The notes: generated from the sequence alone by a model not told the origin. A stretch of 64,000 nucleotides of DNA from Acidobacteriota bacterium (GCA_019639255.1 JAHBSF010000022.1:1-64000), one strand, 5' to 3'; numbered from the stretch's first letter, positions 50,977 through 61,744 are shown. A program made the numbers and translations.

Positions 50977-53900
50977 CTACTGATTGCTGAGAGGCGTGAT
51001 CGGATCGGGTTGCCCTTCCTTGACGCGCTCCTCCAGATGATCCTTCAGTTTCAGATGCGGCACGCCCGCGTCCAGCCACTTCGGCGCCGGCTTGCCCATC
51101 AGGTGATGATCCAGGAATTCCTTCATCCTGACGGTGTAATCCTTCCGGTTTGCGGGGACGGTCAGACCGTGGTTTTCACCCTTGTATTGCAGCATCACCA
51201 CGGGCTTCTGCATCCGGCGCAGCGTGGAGAAATACTCTATGCCCTGAGTGAAATCCACCGCTCCATCCTTGTCGTTGTGAAGGATCATAAGCGGGGTCTT
51301 TACGTTTTTGGCGTGGTAGATGGGCGAATTGCGAATGTAGGCGTCGGGCACATCGACGGGGCTGCCGGTGAAGCGGCCCTGGCTGCTTTCGAAGATCGAC
51401 ATATTGCCGCTGCCCGTGTTCCAGTAAATCAGGTTGTACATGCTGATCATATCCGTCAGCGGCGCGCCCGCAATCGCCGCGCGGAATGCATCGGTCTGCG
51501 TTACCAGAAACGCCGTCTGATACCCGCCCCACGAATGCCCGTGAATCGCTACGCGCGAGCGATCCACCACTCCGGTCTTTATCGCCGCTTCGAGCGCAGG
51601 CAATACGCACCATACGGCCGACATGCCCGGATCGTTCACCTTGTAAGTTATATCCGGCATCAGCACCGCATAACCCTGGCTTGTGTAAACCGACTTGTTG
51701 AAGCCGTTGGCCGTGGGCGAGGTGTAGGAATTGTGGCCCTGCGACAGCCGCTCGTAGATGTATACGACCGTGGGATAGCTGCGTCCCGGTTCGTAGTCGG
51801 CCGGAAGGAAAAGCGAGCCTTGCAGCTTGTCGCCCTTGGCGCTGGTGTAATCGATCAGCTTCGAGCCCGATGACCACAGATAATCCTTCTGCTGGGTATT
51901 GGCTGCGGTCAGCGTTTTTGCACCGGCCAGCATCGCGTCGGCGACCTGATAATCAGGGTAATCCCTGTAGGTCTCGCGGGTATAGAAGTAACGTTCCGCC
52001 TTCTTCGCCTTCATCAGTCCGCCGAATGCAGCGTCGTCCCAGACGAGCATCCTTGCTCCGGGCTTGCCGTTTTCAATGCGTCCGATGCCCGCTTTCTTGG
52101 TCCATTCGCCGTACACGCCGATATAAAGCGGAGCAGAAAGGTCGATGCCCCTTTCGTTGGGATCGAGCTGGTAGCGGTTGCGGTAACGTATGCCTTCCTT
52201 TTTCCCGTTGCCGGTCAGGTTGACCGCAGCGCCGCCGCGCGCCGGAACGTTCCATATGTCCCAGCCGTCGGATATGAGCACGGATTTTCCGTCTTTGGTC
52301 CAGCCCATCGGGAACCGCGGCGGCTTGACCACGTTGTGATCGTCCTCTTCGTTGTGAAAAACGGCGGGGACTTTGGCTGTGATGTTGGTTGATTGTCCCG
52401 TTGCCGGATCGTAGGTGAAGAAGTGGCCGTCGTCGTAGTAGAGGAACTGCGAACCGTCGGGCGAAGCGCCGAACGACCAGCGATTCTTTTTAACCGCGAG
52501 TTTGCGCTCTCCGGTTTTCATATCGACGACGTACAGATCCTGATAGCGGCGGCCGTCGAGATTTCCCATCAATTCGTATTCGCGGTTATCCGAACCGATC
52601 GCCCATTGCCCTCTCGCGGCGGTGACCTGGCGAAGCGTTTCATCGGCGAGGCGGATGAATTTGTTTTCCGCGACCCGGTAGACCGAAAGATAGCTGGAGT
52701 TCTTGTCACGGTTTTCTTCTACCTGCTGCTGCGGCTGAAGGCGGCCGTCCTTCCAGTGCCAGAGCACGAGAGCGGGAGTTTCCGGCGTTTCTTCGGGCCT
52801 GCGCATACCTGCCGGTCCGGGTCCGGCCGGGGGAGCATCGCCTTCGCGCGGCGGTCCGGCGGCGCGCTCGGGCTTTTTCTTTTTGACTTCGTGTATGCCG
52901 AACAGGATCGCGCTTTTATCTTCGTTCCACGTCGGGTTGCGATTCGGGCTGACGGTCATCCCGGCGGGGAAGGATGAATCCTTCTGCGGATCGTACAGGG
53001 TTTTGCGCGGCGCGGCCGCTGCAAGGTCGGTGAAGGCGACTACGCTGTAGAGTTTGTCTTCCCAGTCCTTGTGATCTACGCCCTTGAGCGCGGCAAGTCC
53101 GTCGTATTTTTCGGTCCAGTTGAGGCCGCGATAAACGGCCTTGTCGCTTTCGAGCGGCAGGACGGCGCCGGTCGTCATGTTGCGAAGCTGTATGCCGTTT
53201 CCGATCTTGTCCTGCGCGTCGATGGTCCAGACCAGCCAATCGCCCTTTTCATCGAAGGAAAAATCGGCGACGTTGCCGAAGTTGAGCGTATTGCCGCTCG
53301 CGAGTTCGTGAAGGATCAGATCCGATCCCGTGGGACGATCCGCCGCAGCGGCGCCGCCGGGTCCACCCGAGGGCGCACCGGCAGGCGGGCCGGCAGGACC
53401 GCCGCCGCCCGGCGCATCGGCGCCGTAACGGTGGAGCGCAATCCAGGTCGATGCATCGCCCGAGAATGCGAAGCGGCGAATTTTTTCAAACTCGGTTTTC
53501 TGTTCGGTAGCGAGGTTGACGAGCACGACCTTGTTTTGCAGCGGCCGGCGCTCGCGGCGCAGGCGTCTGGCTTCGCGGAAACCGGGAGATACGGTGTAGG
53601 CGAACCATTTGCCGTCTTCGGAAAACGCCAGTTCGCGCGATCCGCCGCGGATTGCGCCGAACGGACCGCCGCCGCCGCCGAATCCGGCGGATTCACCGAC
53701 CGGGAAGCGCCACTCCTTGCCGTCCTCTATGCGGCGAACCACGACCTCGCTGTCGCCCTCTACGGGAACGAGTTTATGCGCGAAGTAGCGGCCGTCGGAT
53801 GACGGCGTGGGCGTTTGAATCCGCTTCCACTTCAGAATATCCGCAAGTTCTATCGGGCGCGGCGCGGAAACGGCCGGTTTCGTATCCGGTTTGGATTCGG

Positions 53901-54009
53901 ATCTGGTTTCCGGCGCGCGCACGGGTTGCTGCGGCGGCGTCCAGGAAAATACCGGACTTACGGCCAGTGCAAATATAAACGCGGCGAGCAGGGCGCGGCG
54001 TGTTTTCAT
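50977..54009 (-). CDS. Exported S9 (prolyl oligopeptidase family) peptidase
   Basis: This serine peptidase of 1010 residues has a signal peptide (about 1-23), a propeller region (about 70-700; FSEDGKWFAYTVSPG, FGASPDGSQFLYYDDG) and a C-terminal alpha/beta hydrolase. The catalytic Ser is near 826 in GHSWGGYQ, the Asp near 915 in HNDKDGAVD and the His near 947 in GENHGL. It should cleave peptides in the periplasm or outside. A Gly/Pro-rich insert (GGGGPAGPPAGAPSGGPGG) lies in the propeller. ATG 54009 has AGGAGG nine bases upstream. Confidence 0.93.
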   Translation of the reverse strand: MKTRRALLAAFIFALAVSPVFSWTPPQQPVRAPETRSESKPDTKPAVSAPRPIELADILKWKRIQTPTPSSDGRYFAHKLVPVEGDSEVVVRRIEDGKEWRFPVGESAGFGGGGGPFGAIRGGSRELAFSEDGKWFAYTVSPGFREARRLRRERRPLQNKVVLVNLATEQKTEFEKIRRFAFSGDASTWIALHRYGADAPGGGGPAGPPAGAPSGGPGGAAAADRPTGSDLILHELASGNTLNFGNVADFSFDEKGDWLVWTIDAQDKIGNGIQLRNMTTGAVLPLESDKAVYRGLNWTEKYDGLAALKGVDHKDWEDKLYSVVAFTDLAAAAPRKTLYDPQKDSSFPAGMTVSPNRNPTWNEDKSAILFGIHEVKKKKPERAAGPPREGDAPPAGPGPAGMRRPEETPETPALVLWHWKDGRLQPQQQVEENRDKNSSYLSVYRVAENKFIRLADETLRQVTAARGQWAIGSDNREYELMGNLDGRRYQDLYVVDMKTGERKLAVKKNRWSFGASPDGSQFLYYDDGHFFTYDPATGQSTNITAKVPAVFHNEEDDHNVVKPPRFPMGWTKDGKSVLISDGWDIWNVPARGGAAVNLTGNGKKEGIRYRNRYQLDPNERGIDLSAPLYIGVYGEWTKKAGIGRIENGKPGARMLVWDDAAFGGLMKAKKAERYFYTRETYRDYPDYQVADAMLAGAKTLTAANTQQKDYLWSSGSKLIDYTSAKGDKLQGSLFLPADYEPGRSYPTVVYIYERLSQGHNSYTSPTANGFNKSVYTSQGYAVLMPDITYKVNDPGMSAVWCVLPALEAAIKTGVVDRSRVAIHGHSWGGYQTAFLVTQTDAFRAAIAGAPLTDMISMYNLIYWNTGSGNMSIFESSQGRFTGSPVDVPDAYIRNSPIYHAKNVKTPLMILHNDKDGAVDFTQGIEYFSTLRRMQKPVVMLQYKGENHGLTVPANRKDYTVRMKEFLDHHLMGKPAPKWLDAGVPHLKLKDHLEERVKEGQPDPITPLSNQ

Positions 54010-54068
54010 AGATGTATGCCTCCTGAATCGGGCGATGTTGTGTAGGTACGGACGGGAATTATACGCCG

Positions 54069-54172
54069 GAAGAAACCGCAGAACACGCGGAAATCAACGA
54101 AAATCACTGAAACGGCATTCTTCTTTCCGCGCTTTCTGCATCCTGGTTTCCGCGCCTTGCTGTGGTTTCTCC
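54069..54172. repeat. Variant palindrome (GAAACCGC type)
   Basis: Arms start AGAAACCGCAGAACACGCGG and end with a rough complement (TTGCTGTGGTTTCT). It is less well paired than core copies. It lies between two leftward genes. Confidence 0.65.
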
Positions 54173-54886
54173 TCAGTCCAGCGCCATACGGCTTTCGAGC
54201 ACTTCGCGTTGGACCATCCTTCCGTCGAGCATATAAACGAGGCGGTCAGCCATTTTCACGAAACGCGGATCGTGAGTCACCATGCAAATCGTCAGGCCGC
54301 TGCGGTGGAGTTCGCGCAGCATTTCCATAATCGCAAATCCGTTGGCTGAATCCAGATTGCCCGTAGGTTCGTCGGCCAGAAGGATGCGCGGCCGGCATAC
54401 GAGTGCGCGCGCTACGGCTACGCGCTGTTGCTGCCCGCCCGAAAGCTGGGAGGGCCGCCTGCGCGCCTGATCGAGCATACCGACGCGGCGCAGCACTTCT
54501 TCCACGCGCTGCCGGCGCTCGGTGCTCTTCACTTTCAGGTATGTCAACGGCTGTTCGACGTTTTCATAGATCGTAAGATCACCGATCAGGTTGAAGCTCT
54601 GAAAGACGAAACCGATTTCCTGATTGCGCAGCCTTGCGCGATCCCCGGCCGAGAGCGTCTGCACAGGGCGCCCGTCGAAGCAGAACACTCCGCCGGTCGG
54701 CGAATCGAGCAGGCCCATAATCGAGAGCATCGTGGATTTGCCGCAGCCCGACGGGCCGACTATCGATACGTATTCGCCCTGATGGATCTCCAGATCGATT
54801 CCGTTAAGCACGCGCGTCTCGACGCCCTGCGTGCGAAAGACCTTCGTGATGTCCTCCATCAGTATCAGCGGTGCGGAATTGCTCAT
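54173..54886 (-). CDS. ABC transporter ATPase, LolD/MacB type
   Basis: This 237-residue ATPase has Walker A GPSGCGKST (44-52), the Q-loop in VFQSFNLIG, signature LSGGQQQRVAVARAL, Walker B ILLADEPTGNLDS and the switch His in MVTHDPR. It belongs to the group that powers LolCE, MacB and FtsX-type permeases. No permease gene is next to it; possible partners are orphan permeases such as the one at 696-3134. The TolC and RND genes across the divergent gap suggest an envelope export theme. GGAGGG lies eleven bases before ATG 54886. Confidence 0.9.
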   Translation of the reverse strand: MSNSAPLILMEDITKVFRTQGVETRVLNGIDLEIHQGEYVSIVGPSGCGKSTMLSIMGLLDSPTGGVFCFDGRPVQTLSAGDRARLRNQEIGFVFQSFNLIGDLTIYENVEQPLTYLKVKSTERRQRVEEVLRRVGMLDQARRRPSQLSGGQQQRVAVARALVCRPRILLADEPTGNLDSANGFAIMEMLRELHRSGLTICMVTHDPRFVKMADRLVYMLDGRMVQREVLESRMALD

Positions 54887-54974
54887 AGGATAAAACCCTC
54901 CGTCAGTGAAACGTCAAACGCCGGAGGATTGTTGCAAAAGGAAAACCCTTTGCATCTACGGCAACCTCGATCGA

Positions 54975-55080
54975 ACGAAAGAGAGATAACGCAATATTCG
55001 AAATCAAACGAAAATATGGAAAAGTTGATCTTTCCGTAGTTTCCGTCTATTTTCGTTTGTTCCGTTATCTCTCTTTTTCG
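54975..55080. repeat. Family I palindrome, copy 17
   Basis: Outer arms CGAAAGAGAGATAACG and complement are intact; the inner left arm is altered (GCAATATTCGAAATC). It is the only full core copy in a divergent gap. Confidence 0.85.
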
Positions 55081-55166
55081 TCCCAATTTCGAGAGTTATC
55101 GCAAGAACGGTGCGGCGACCCGATTGTAAAAGCACGCGGCATTCGCGGTTGATCCAACTATAAATT

Positions 55167-56549
55167 ATGAAGATCTTCGTAGTTTTCTTGATTGCATCGA
55201 TCAGCGCCTCGGTTTCATTCGCCCAGGAATCGACATCGACCACGCTGACCTTGAGAACAGCGGTTGAGAGTGCGCAGCGCAATTATCCGTCGATCCGCGC
55301 CGCAGAATCGGGAGCAGCGGCCGGAGCGGCTGGAGCGGATCTGGCTCGCACCACTTACCTGCCGCGCCTGGATCTGGTATTCCAGGAAAACCGGGCCACG
55401 CGCAACAACATTTTCGGTCTGATATTCCAGCAATCCGTCATTCCGCCCATCTCCGGCCCGCAGCTCGACACGACCACGAACCAGAGCACGTGGGGCAGCT
55501 CCGCCGGCGTGCTTGCCTCCTGGGAGCCGTTCGATTTCGGGTTGCGCCGCGCGCAGGTCAACGCAGCCGAAGCACAACGATCTCAGGCCGAAGCCAACGC
55601 CGCATTGACGCGCCTGGATGCGGCAACCGCCGCCGCCGATGCTTTTCTCGCCGCGCTCGCCGCCGATGAAAGCGTGCGCGCAGTGGGCGCGGCAGTCGCA
55701 AGAATGGAGACGTTTCTGGGAGCGGTGCGCGCACTCGCCGCGCAGGAACTGCGTCCCGGCGTGGATGTATCGCGCGCCGAAGCCGAACTTGCCGCGCTGC
55801 GCAATCAACTGATTCAGGCCGAGCAGGGCGCAGAACTTGCCCGCGTACGATTGAGCGAAGCCATAGGAATGCCGGGCGCTGAGCTGCGGCTCGACTCCGG
55901 AGATCTTCTCGCCGCAGCCCCGCCCGATACTCCGGCGACTCTGGACCTGACCGCGCATCCGATGCTGCGCGCGCAATCGGCCGTCATTGCCGCAACAGCA
56001 GCGCGCCTCGACGCGCTCAAACAATCCTATGCGCCGCGCTTCAATCTGCAATCGGCCCTGTTTGCGCGCGGATCGGGAGCGAGGCTCGACGGAACGTTCG
56101 ACAACCGGCGCGGCTGGTACCCGGACATAGGCAACTGGGCCGTAGGAATAACCATCACTTTTTCGGCGTTCGATCTTTTCGGGCTGCGTGCAAAACAGCG
56201 CATCGAGGCGCATCAGGCCGACGCCGAACGCGCCCGCTACGATCAGGCGCATCAGACGCTAAAAGCCCAGCAGGCGCGAGCGCGCGCCATGCTCGCGGCA
56301 GCGCACAGGATGACGGCCAACACTCCGGCGCAGGTGCGCGCCTCGCGCGAAACTCTCGATCGCATCAACGTGCGCTATGAATACGGGCTGGCGACCGTAC
56401 CCGAAGTAGCCGAAGCGCAACTGCTGCTTGCGCGCGCCGAAGTCGAGGATGCGATGGCGCGGCTGGGCGTGTGGAGGGCTCTGCTTGCTGCGGCCCGCGC
56501 CGAAGGCGACATCGGGCCGTTTCTCGACCGGACTACTGGTAGGAGATAA
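55167..56549 (+). CDS. TolC-family outer membrane efflux protein
   Basis: This outer membrane channel protein of 460 residues has a signal peptide (about 1-19, ending SFAQ) and two OEP repeats of long Ala-rich helices (LTRLDAATAAADAFLAALAA; RVRLSEAIGMPGAEL; RYEYGLATVPEVAEAQLLLA). It forms the exit duct for tripartite pumps; the pump and adaptor follow at 56905 and 60096. No good ribosome binding site precedes ATG 55167. A 355-base gap filled with nested repeats separates it from the pump gene. Confidence 0.9.
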   Translation: MKIFVVFLIASISASVSFAQESTSTTLTLRTAVESAQRNYPSIRAAESGAAAGAAGADLARTTYLPRLDLVFQENRATRNNIFGLIFQQSVIPPISGPQLDTTTNQSTWGSSAGVLASWEPFDFGLRRAQVNAAEAQRSQAEANAALTRLDAATAAADAFLAALAADESVRAVGAAVARMETFLGAVRALAAQELRPGVDVSRAEAELAALRNQLIQAEQGAELARVRLSEAIGMPGAELRLDSGDLLAAAPPDTPATLDLTAHPMLRAQSAVIAATAARLDALKQSYAPRFNLQSALFARGSGARLDGTFDNRRGWYPDIGNWAVGITITFSAFDLFGLRAKQRIEAHQADAERARYDQAHQTLKAQQARARAMLAAAHRMTANTPAQVRASRETLDRINVRYEYGLATVPEVAEAQLLLARAEVEDAMARLGVWRALLAAARAEGDIGPFLDRTTGRR

Positions 56550-56552
56550 ACC

Positions 56553-56880
56553 GCGGAACACGCGGAATCAGACGAAAGGCGCGGAAAGAATATTACACTG
56601 TAAACAAAGTTTTTGAGTTTTTCAGCCGCGGAGCGGCGAAAGATCTGTAGCCCAGGGCGGCGAGCCCTGGGTAGGTGTAGAGAAGCGGCGCCAGCCCCGG
56701 AGGGGCGGAAGATCTTTCGCCCTTTCAGGGCTCGGGCGGTTTGTTTCTGCTGACCTGGCGCTCGCCGCCCTGGGCTACAGATCTTTCGCCGCTCCGCGGC
56801 TGAAAAACTCAAAAACTTTGTTTACAGTGTAATATTCACTCTGCGTAAATTCTGCGTCTTCTTTCCGCGTTTTGCGAGCT
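56553..56880. repeat. Variant palindrome interrupted by a family II element
   Basis: The words CCGCGGAACACGCGG on the left (56553-56588) and TTCCGCGTTTTGCG on the right (56837-56880) are family I-variant arms, now far apart. Between them lies the family II hairpin, as if inserted into the loop. The region holds no gene. Confidence 0.6.
56589..56836. repeat. Family II inverted repeat, long copy
   Basis: Arms of about 75 bp begin AATATTACACTGTAAACAAA and end with its complement, passing through GTTTTTGAGTTTTTCAGCCG, CGGAGCGGCGAAAGATCTG and TAGCCCAGGGCGGCGAGC. The centre (about 94 bp) holds a further CGGAAGATCTTTCGCC. Total length is 248 bp. No open frame of note is inside, so it is a non-autonomous element. 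Confidence 0.88.
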
Positions 56881-56904
56881 CTCTATTTTTCAGAAAGTGA
56901 ATTT

Positions 56905-59900
56905 ATGTGGCTGATCAATTCCGCATTGCGCCGTCCCGTGACGATCCTGATTGCGGTGCTGGCCGTGGCGCTGTGTTCGGCGCTGGCGCTGCGGCGCATG
57001 CCGGTCGATATATTTCCGAATCTCAACCTGCCGGTCATATACGTCGCGCAGCCTTACGGCGGAATGGACCCGGCGCAGATGGAGAGTTTTCTCGTCTCCT
57101 ACTACGAGTATCATTTTCTTTACGTCGCCGGCATAGAACACGTCGAATCGAAATCGATCCAGAATGTCGGGCTGGTGAAACTGTTCTTCCATCCGGGCAC
57201 CGACATGAGTCAGGCGCTCGCGCAAACGATCGCTTACGTAGAACGTTCGCGCGCATTCATGCCGCCGGGCACGGTGTCGCCTTTTGTAGTGCGTTTCGAT
57301 GCGGGAAGCGTACCCGTAGGCCAACTGGTTTTTTCGAGCGAAACGCGCAGCGTAGCGGAGATTCAGGATCTGGCGCTGTTTCGCGTTCGGCCCGTGTTTT
57401 CCACTCTGCCCGGCGTATCGGCTCCGCCTCCATTCGGCGGCAATCAACGCACGGTCGTCATACGCGTAGATCCCGAACGCCTGCGCTCTTACGGCATGTC
57501 TACGGAAGAAGTGGTCAAGGCCGTCGCATCCGGGAACACGATCCTGCCGGCGGGCAACGTGCGAATAGGAGATCTCAACCGGCTCGCGCCCGTCAACTCC
57601 GTCGTCGGCAACATTCAGGAACTGGCCGCGCTGCCGATACGCGCCGGGGCGGGTGCAACCGTTTACGTGCGCGATGTCGGAACCGTGGAAAACAGCAGCG
57701 ACATACTGACCGGATACGGGCTCGTCAACAACCGCCGCACGGTTTACATCCCCGTAACGAAGCGTTCGGACGCATCGACGCTCGATGTAGTCAACCGCGT
57801 CAGGTCCGAACTGCCGCGCTTTCAGTCGCTGGTGCCCGAAGACATCAGGGTCAGCTTCGAGTTCGATCAATCGGTTTACGTTACGAACGCACTCAGGGGA
57901 TTGACGCTCGAAGGGGTGCTCGGCGCCGTATTGACGGGGCTTGTAGTGCTGCTGTTTCTGCGCGATCTGCGCAGCGCCGTCATCGTCGTGGCGACGATCC
58001 CGTTCGCCCTGCTTGCAGCGGTGACGGGATTGTGGCTCGCCGGGCAGACGATCAACGTAATGACGCTCGGAGGGCTGGCGCTCGCAATCGGGATTCTGGT
58101 CGATGAAGCGACCGTGGCGATAGAAAACATACACGCGCATCTGGCGCGGGGCGAACCCGTAGCGCGCGCCGTACTCGAAGCCACGCACGAAACCATTACG
58201 CCCCGGTTGCTTGCTATGCTTGCGATTCTGGCCGTATTCGTTCCGTCGTTTTTTATGGTTGGCGCCACGCGCGCGCTGTTTGTGCCGCTGTCGCTTGCGG
58301 TGGGATTTGCGATGTTCGCATCCTATGTGCTTTCGAACACGCTCGTCCCCGTGCTCGCCGCGCGCTGGCTCGGCAGGAAAACATCGCACGATGAACCCGC
58401 ATTTTTCGCGCGGATCGAGGGCCGATACAGGCGTCTTGCCGCGCGTATAATGGGACGCCGCGCACTTGTACTCGCGCTTTACGCGGCGCTCTCGATCGGA
58501 TTGCTGTTGCTGCTCGGACCGCGCCTCGGCGCCGACATCTTTCCCGAAGTGGAAACCGGGTTGTTTCAATTGCGGCTGCGCGCGCCTACGGGAACGCGCG
58601 TGGAAAAAACCGAAACCATCGCCTTGCGCGCCCTGGACGCAATCAGCGAAGAGGCCGGAGCCGGCAACGTAGCAATCACGCTCGGCTTTGTCGGCACGCA
58701 GCCCGCAAGTTATCCGGTAAATACGATTCATCTGTGGACGAGCGGGCCGCAGGAGGCGGTGCTGCTCGTAGCGCTCAGGCGCGATTCGGGCATACGCATA
58801 GCGGATCTGAAGGAACGGTTGCGCAGGAAGCTGCCCGAGGTGATACCCGACACTTCGCTTTCGTTCGAGGCCGGAGATGTGGTCAGCCAGATTATGAATT
58901 TCGGCGCGCCCACGCCCATAGAAGTAGCGATGAGCGGGCCGAATCTTGCGGCGAATCGCGAATTCGCCGAACGCGTCCTTGCGCAGATGAAAAACATCCC
59001 GGCGCTGCGCGATCTGCAATTCGGCCAGCCGCTCGATTACCCGACGCTCGAAATAAGGATCGACCGCGAGCGGGCCGGACAGCTCGGCGTTACGGTAGAG
59101 CAGATCGGGCGATCGCTTGTAGCCGCAACATCATCGAGCCGATTCACCCAACCCGTCTACTGGCGCGATCCGGCAAGCGGCGTGGCCTATCAGGTGCAGG
59201 TGGAAATTCCGCAATCGCGAATGAACTCGATTGAAGAAGTAGCAAGTATTCCGGCGATGCCCGGCGCGGGAGCGCACGGGCCGTTTCTGCGCGATGTCGC
59301 CGAAATAGGATTCGGCACGATGCCCGGCGAATACGACCGCTACAACCAGCAGCGCATGGTGACGATTACGGGGAACATTGCGGGAAGCGATCTCGGAAGC
59401 GCGGCGAATGAAGTAAACGCGGCGATCGCTCGCGCCGGGGATCCTCCGCGCGGCGTTGCGATCAATGTACGCGGACAGGCGCCGCAACTGCAAAACACTA
59501 TCGAGGGATTAGGGCTCGGGCTCGGACTGGCGATTGTGGTCATCATACTGCTGCTTGCCGCGAATTTTCAGTCGTTGAGGCTTGCGGGCGTAGTGTTGAC
59601 GGCCGCGCCTGCGGTGCTTGCGGGCGTGGCGCTGGCGTTGTGGATGACCGCAACGACGCTGAACGTGCAGTCGTTTATGGGCGCGATTATGGCTATAGGC
59701 GTATCTTCTGCGAATGCGATTCTGCTCGTGACTTTTGCAGAAGCGAGACGGCGCGCGGGAATGGAGGCTCTGGATGCGGCGATCGAGGGCGCGCGCAGCC
59801 GGTTGCGGCCGATACTGATGACGAGTATGGCGATGATCGCAGGAATGCTCCCGATGGCGTTTGCCGTGGGCGAGGGCGGAGAGCAGACCGCCCCGCTCGG

Positions 59901-60099
59901 CCGCGCAGTGATCGGAGGGCTCGCAGCGTCTACGTTTGCCGTGCTGCTTGTGCTGCCCGCCGTATTCGCCGTCGCACAGCGCAACGCTGGGCGCGCATCG
60001 GCATCGCTGCATCCCGATGATCTTGAGAAGCGGGAAATGGAAATCAGACGCGAAGCCGAAAAAGCGGGAGAGCAACAGACACAGGAGGTTCACACTTGA
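56905..60099 (+). CDS. RND efflux pump, HAE-1 type
   Basis: This inner-membrane proton-driven transporter has about 1064 residues and the duplicated RND layout. There is one N-terminal membrane segment ([20 protein letters not shown]), a large periplasmic loop, then a membrane bundle with the proton-relay helix [20 protein letters not shown] (Asp-Glu where many have Asp-Asp). A second loop and bundle end at [20 protein letters not shown]. It would expel drugs or lipids through TolC with the adaptor encoded next. ATG 56905 is chosen because the first membrane segment starts a few residues after it. It overlaps the adaptor start by four bases. Confidence 0.93.
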   Translation: MWLINSALRRPVTILIAVLAVALCSALALRRMPVDIFPNLNLPVIYVAQPYGGMDPAQMESFLVSYYEYHFLYVAGIEHVESKSIQNVGLVKLFFHPGTDMSQALAQTIAYVERSRAFMPPGTVSPFVVRFDAGSVPVGQLVFSSETRSVAEIQDLALFRVRPVFSTLPGVSAPPPFGGNQRTVVIRVDPERLRSYGMSTEEVVKAVASGNTILPAGNVRIGDLNRLAPVNSVVGNIQELAALPIRAGAGATVYVRDVGTVENSSDILTGYGLVNNRRTVYIPVTKRSDASTLDVVNRVRSELPRFQSLVPEDIRVSFEFDQSVYVTNALRGLTLEGVLGAVLTGLVVLLFLRDLRSAVIVVATIPFALLAAVTGLWLAGQTINVMTLGGLALAIGILVDEATVAIENIHAHLARGEPVARAVLEATHETITPRLLAMLAILAVFVPSFFMVGATRALFVPLSLAVGFAMFASYVLSNTLVPVLAARWLGRKTSHDEPAFFARIEGRYRRLAARIMGRRALVLALYAALSIGLLLLLGPRLGADIFPEVETGLFQLRLRAPTGTRVEKTETIALRALDAISEEAGAGNVAITLGFVGTQPASYPVNTIHLWTSGPQEAVLLVALRRDSGIRIADLKERLRRKLPEVIPDTSLSFEAGDVVSQIMNFGAPTPIEVAMSGPNLAANREFAERVLAQMKNIPALRDLQFGQPLDYPTLEIRIDRERAGQLGVTVEQIGRSLVAATSSSRFTQPVYWRDPASGVAYQVQVEIPQSRMNSIEEVASIPAMPGAGAHGPFLRDVAEIGFGTMPGEYDRYNQQRMVTITGNIAGSDLGSAANEVNAAIARAGDPPRGVAINVRGQAPQLQNTIEGLGLGLGLAIVVIILLLAANFQSLRLAGVVLTAAPAVLAGVALALWMTATTLNVQSFMGAIMAIGVSSANAILLVTFAEARRRAGMEALDAAIEGARSRLRPILMTSMAMIAGMLPMAFAVGEGGEQTAPLGRAVIGGLAASTFAVLLVLPAVFAVAQRNAGRASASLHPDDLEKREMEIRREAEKAGEQQTQEVHT

Positions 60100-61364
60100 T
60101 CAGGAGCCAATACGCGAAGAATCTTTCTGCATTTGCATCGATCGCGATTTGCTGTTCGGCGCTTGTCGCCGCGACGGCCTGCTCCCGGCAAGGCGCGCCC
60201 TCGCAATCATCCGGCGCATCCGCGCAATCCGCCGCACAACCCGCAGTTCAGGTTGTCGAGGTTCAATCGCTCGAACTCGACAGGCAATTGCGATTGCCGG
60301 GCGAATTGCAGCCGTTTCAGGATGTGGCGCTTTATGCAAAACTGCCCGGTTTTGTCGAAGAAATCCCGGTGGATCGCGGTTCTCAGGTCAGGGCCGGTCA
60401 GTTGCTTGTGCGGTTGCGCGCTCCCGAACTCGATACGCAGCGCAACGAAGCCGAAGCAAAAGTAACCGCGGCGCAGATGCAGAGCGCCGAAGCGGCGGCG
60501 CGCATCGAGAGCCTGCGCGCTCAGAAACTCGAAGCCGAGGCGCGTCTTGCGGCCGAGAGCAAAACCTACGAGCGATTGAAGGCCGCATCCGCCACTCCGG
60601 GCGTCGTTGCGGGCAATGAACTCGATCTTGCGGCGCGCAGCGTGGATGCTGCTGCGGCGCGCGTCAGATCCTGGAATGAGTCGATCAGGGCGGCCGAAGC
60701 GCAGGTGCGCATGATCGATGAAAACATAAAGGCTCTCAGACAGGCGGCGCAATCGGCCGCGAATATGGAAGATTATCTGCGGCTGATTGCACCCTTTGCC
60801 GGAGTCGTCACCGAACGCAACGCGCATCGCGGCAGTTTTGCCGCACCGAATTCGGCCGAGCCTTTGCTGAGGTTGCAGCAGGTAGCGATGCTGCGGCTGG
60901 TTGTTGCGGTGCCGGAGGCGGAGGTATCGAGCGCGGCGCCGGGCGCAACTCTGGACTTCACGGTTCCGTCGTGGCCGGGAGAGACCTTCAGCGGAAGGGT
61001 CGTAAGACTCGGACGATCGCTGGATGCAAAGACGCGGACGATGCCGGTTGAACTCGACGTAGAAAACGCGCGCGGCAGGCTTGCGCCGGGTATGTACGCC
61101 GAGGTTGCGTGGCCGTCGCGCCGTCCGCGCCCGTCGCTGTTTGTGCCTCCTGCTGCAGTGGCGACGACTACGGAAAGGATCTTCGTCATACGTATACGCG
61201 ACGGCGCGGCGGAATGGATCGATGTCAAACGCGGCGCCGCGATGCGCAGCGAAGGAAGGGATCTGGTGGAAGTTTTCGGAGATCTGGCCCCGGGCGACCG
61301 CGTAGCGGCGCGCGCTACGGATGAACTGCGCGCCGGAACGCGAGTAACCCTCAAGCCGAATTGA
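60096..61364 (+). CDS. RND adaptor (membrane fusion protein), lipoprotein
   Basis: This periplasmic adaptor of 422 residues has a lipoprotein signal (VAATACS, Cys near 29). The lipoyl/barrel halves are [19 protein letters not shown] with [18 protein letters not shown] and [19 protein letters not shown]. Between them runs a long alpha-helical hairpin (about 112-225). A beta-barrel ([20 protein letters not shown]) follows. It joins the RND pump to TolC. The start is TTG 60096, overlapping the pump stop as TTGA, with AGGAGG seven bases upstream; this strong site decides the unusual start. Confidence 0.92.
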   Translation: MIRSQYAKNLSAFASIAICCSALVAATACSRQGAPSQSSGASAQSAAQPAVQVVEVQSLELDRQLRLPGELQPFQDVALYAKLPGFVEEIPVDRGSQVRAGQLLVRLRAPELDTQRNEAEAKVTAAQMQSAEAAARIESLRAQKLEAEARLAAESKTYERLKAASATPGVVAGNELDLAARSVDAAAARVRSWNESIRAAEAQVRMIDENIKALRQAAQSAANMEDYLRLIAPFAGVVTERNAHRGSFAAPNSAEPLLRLQQVAMLRLVVAVPEAEVSSAAPGATLDFTVPSWPGETFSGRVVRLGRSLDAKTRTMPVELDVENARGRLAPGMYAEVAWPSRRPRPSLFVPPAAVATTTERIFVIRIRDGAAEWIDVKRGAAMRSEGRDLVEVFGDLAPGDRVAARATDELRAGTRVTLKPN

Positions 61365-61475
61365 AGAGGAACCGCAGCAATACGCAGAAATAAAGACGCG
61401 GAAGTCACGGAAACAGTATCTTTATTTCCGTGACTTCCGCGTCTTTATTTCTGCGTATTGCTGCGGTTCCTCTTA
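61365..61475. repeat. Variant palindrome between efflux and HU genes
   Basis: Arms of 48 bp are perfect: AGAGGAACCGCAGCAATACG at the outer end, GTCACGGAAA next to the loop near 61413-61424. It fills the gap between convergent stops 61364 and 61481, as core copies do elsewhere. The wording differs from the core family. Confidence 0.9.
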
Positions 61476-61480
61476 TTGGT

Positions 61481-61744
61481 TCAGGACTGAAGTTCCTTGC
61501 CCGGCTTGAACCTTATGGTTTTGCCCTCGGGGATGGCTACCTGCGTGCCGGTGCGCGGATTGCGTCCGACGCCGCGTTTGCGCGGTTTGACTACGAAGAC
61601 GCCGAAGCCGCGCAGCTCGATGCGTTCGCCGCGCTGCATTGCGCCCTTCATCGCCTCAAAAAGCGCCTCGACCGCAATTTCCGCCTTCATCTTCGGAACG
61701 CCGGTCCGTTCGGCGACGTGATTGATGATGTCGAGTTTTATCAC
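61481..61744 (-). CDS. HU/IHF-family DNA-binding protein
   Basis: This small nucleoid protein of 87 residues binds and bends DNA as a dimer. The family pattern is complete: KLDIINHVAERTG at the start, the GFGVFVVKPRKRGVGRNPRT beta-arm region and the end GKTIRFKPGKEL. It lies on the minus strand with its own promoter of near-consensus sequence and a leader of about 175 bases. Confidence 0.95.
   Translation of the reverse strand: MIKLDIINHVAERTGVPKMKAEIAVEALFEAMKGAMQRGERIELRGFGVFVVKPRKRGVGRNPRTGTQVAIPEGKTIRFKPGKELQS

Noticed and set aside
56890-59019. 709-codon leftward frame opposite the RND pump
   Set aside because: The residue composition is dominated by Arg, His and Gln with no domains, as expected of a shadow frame; the plus strand encodes an evident RND pump.
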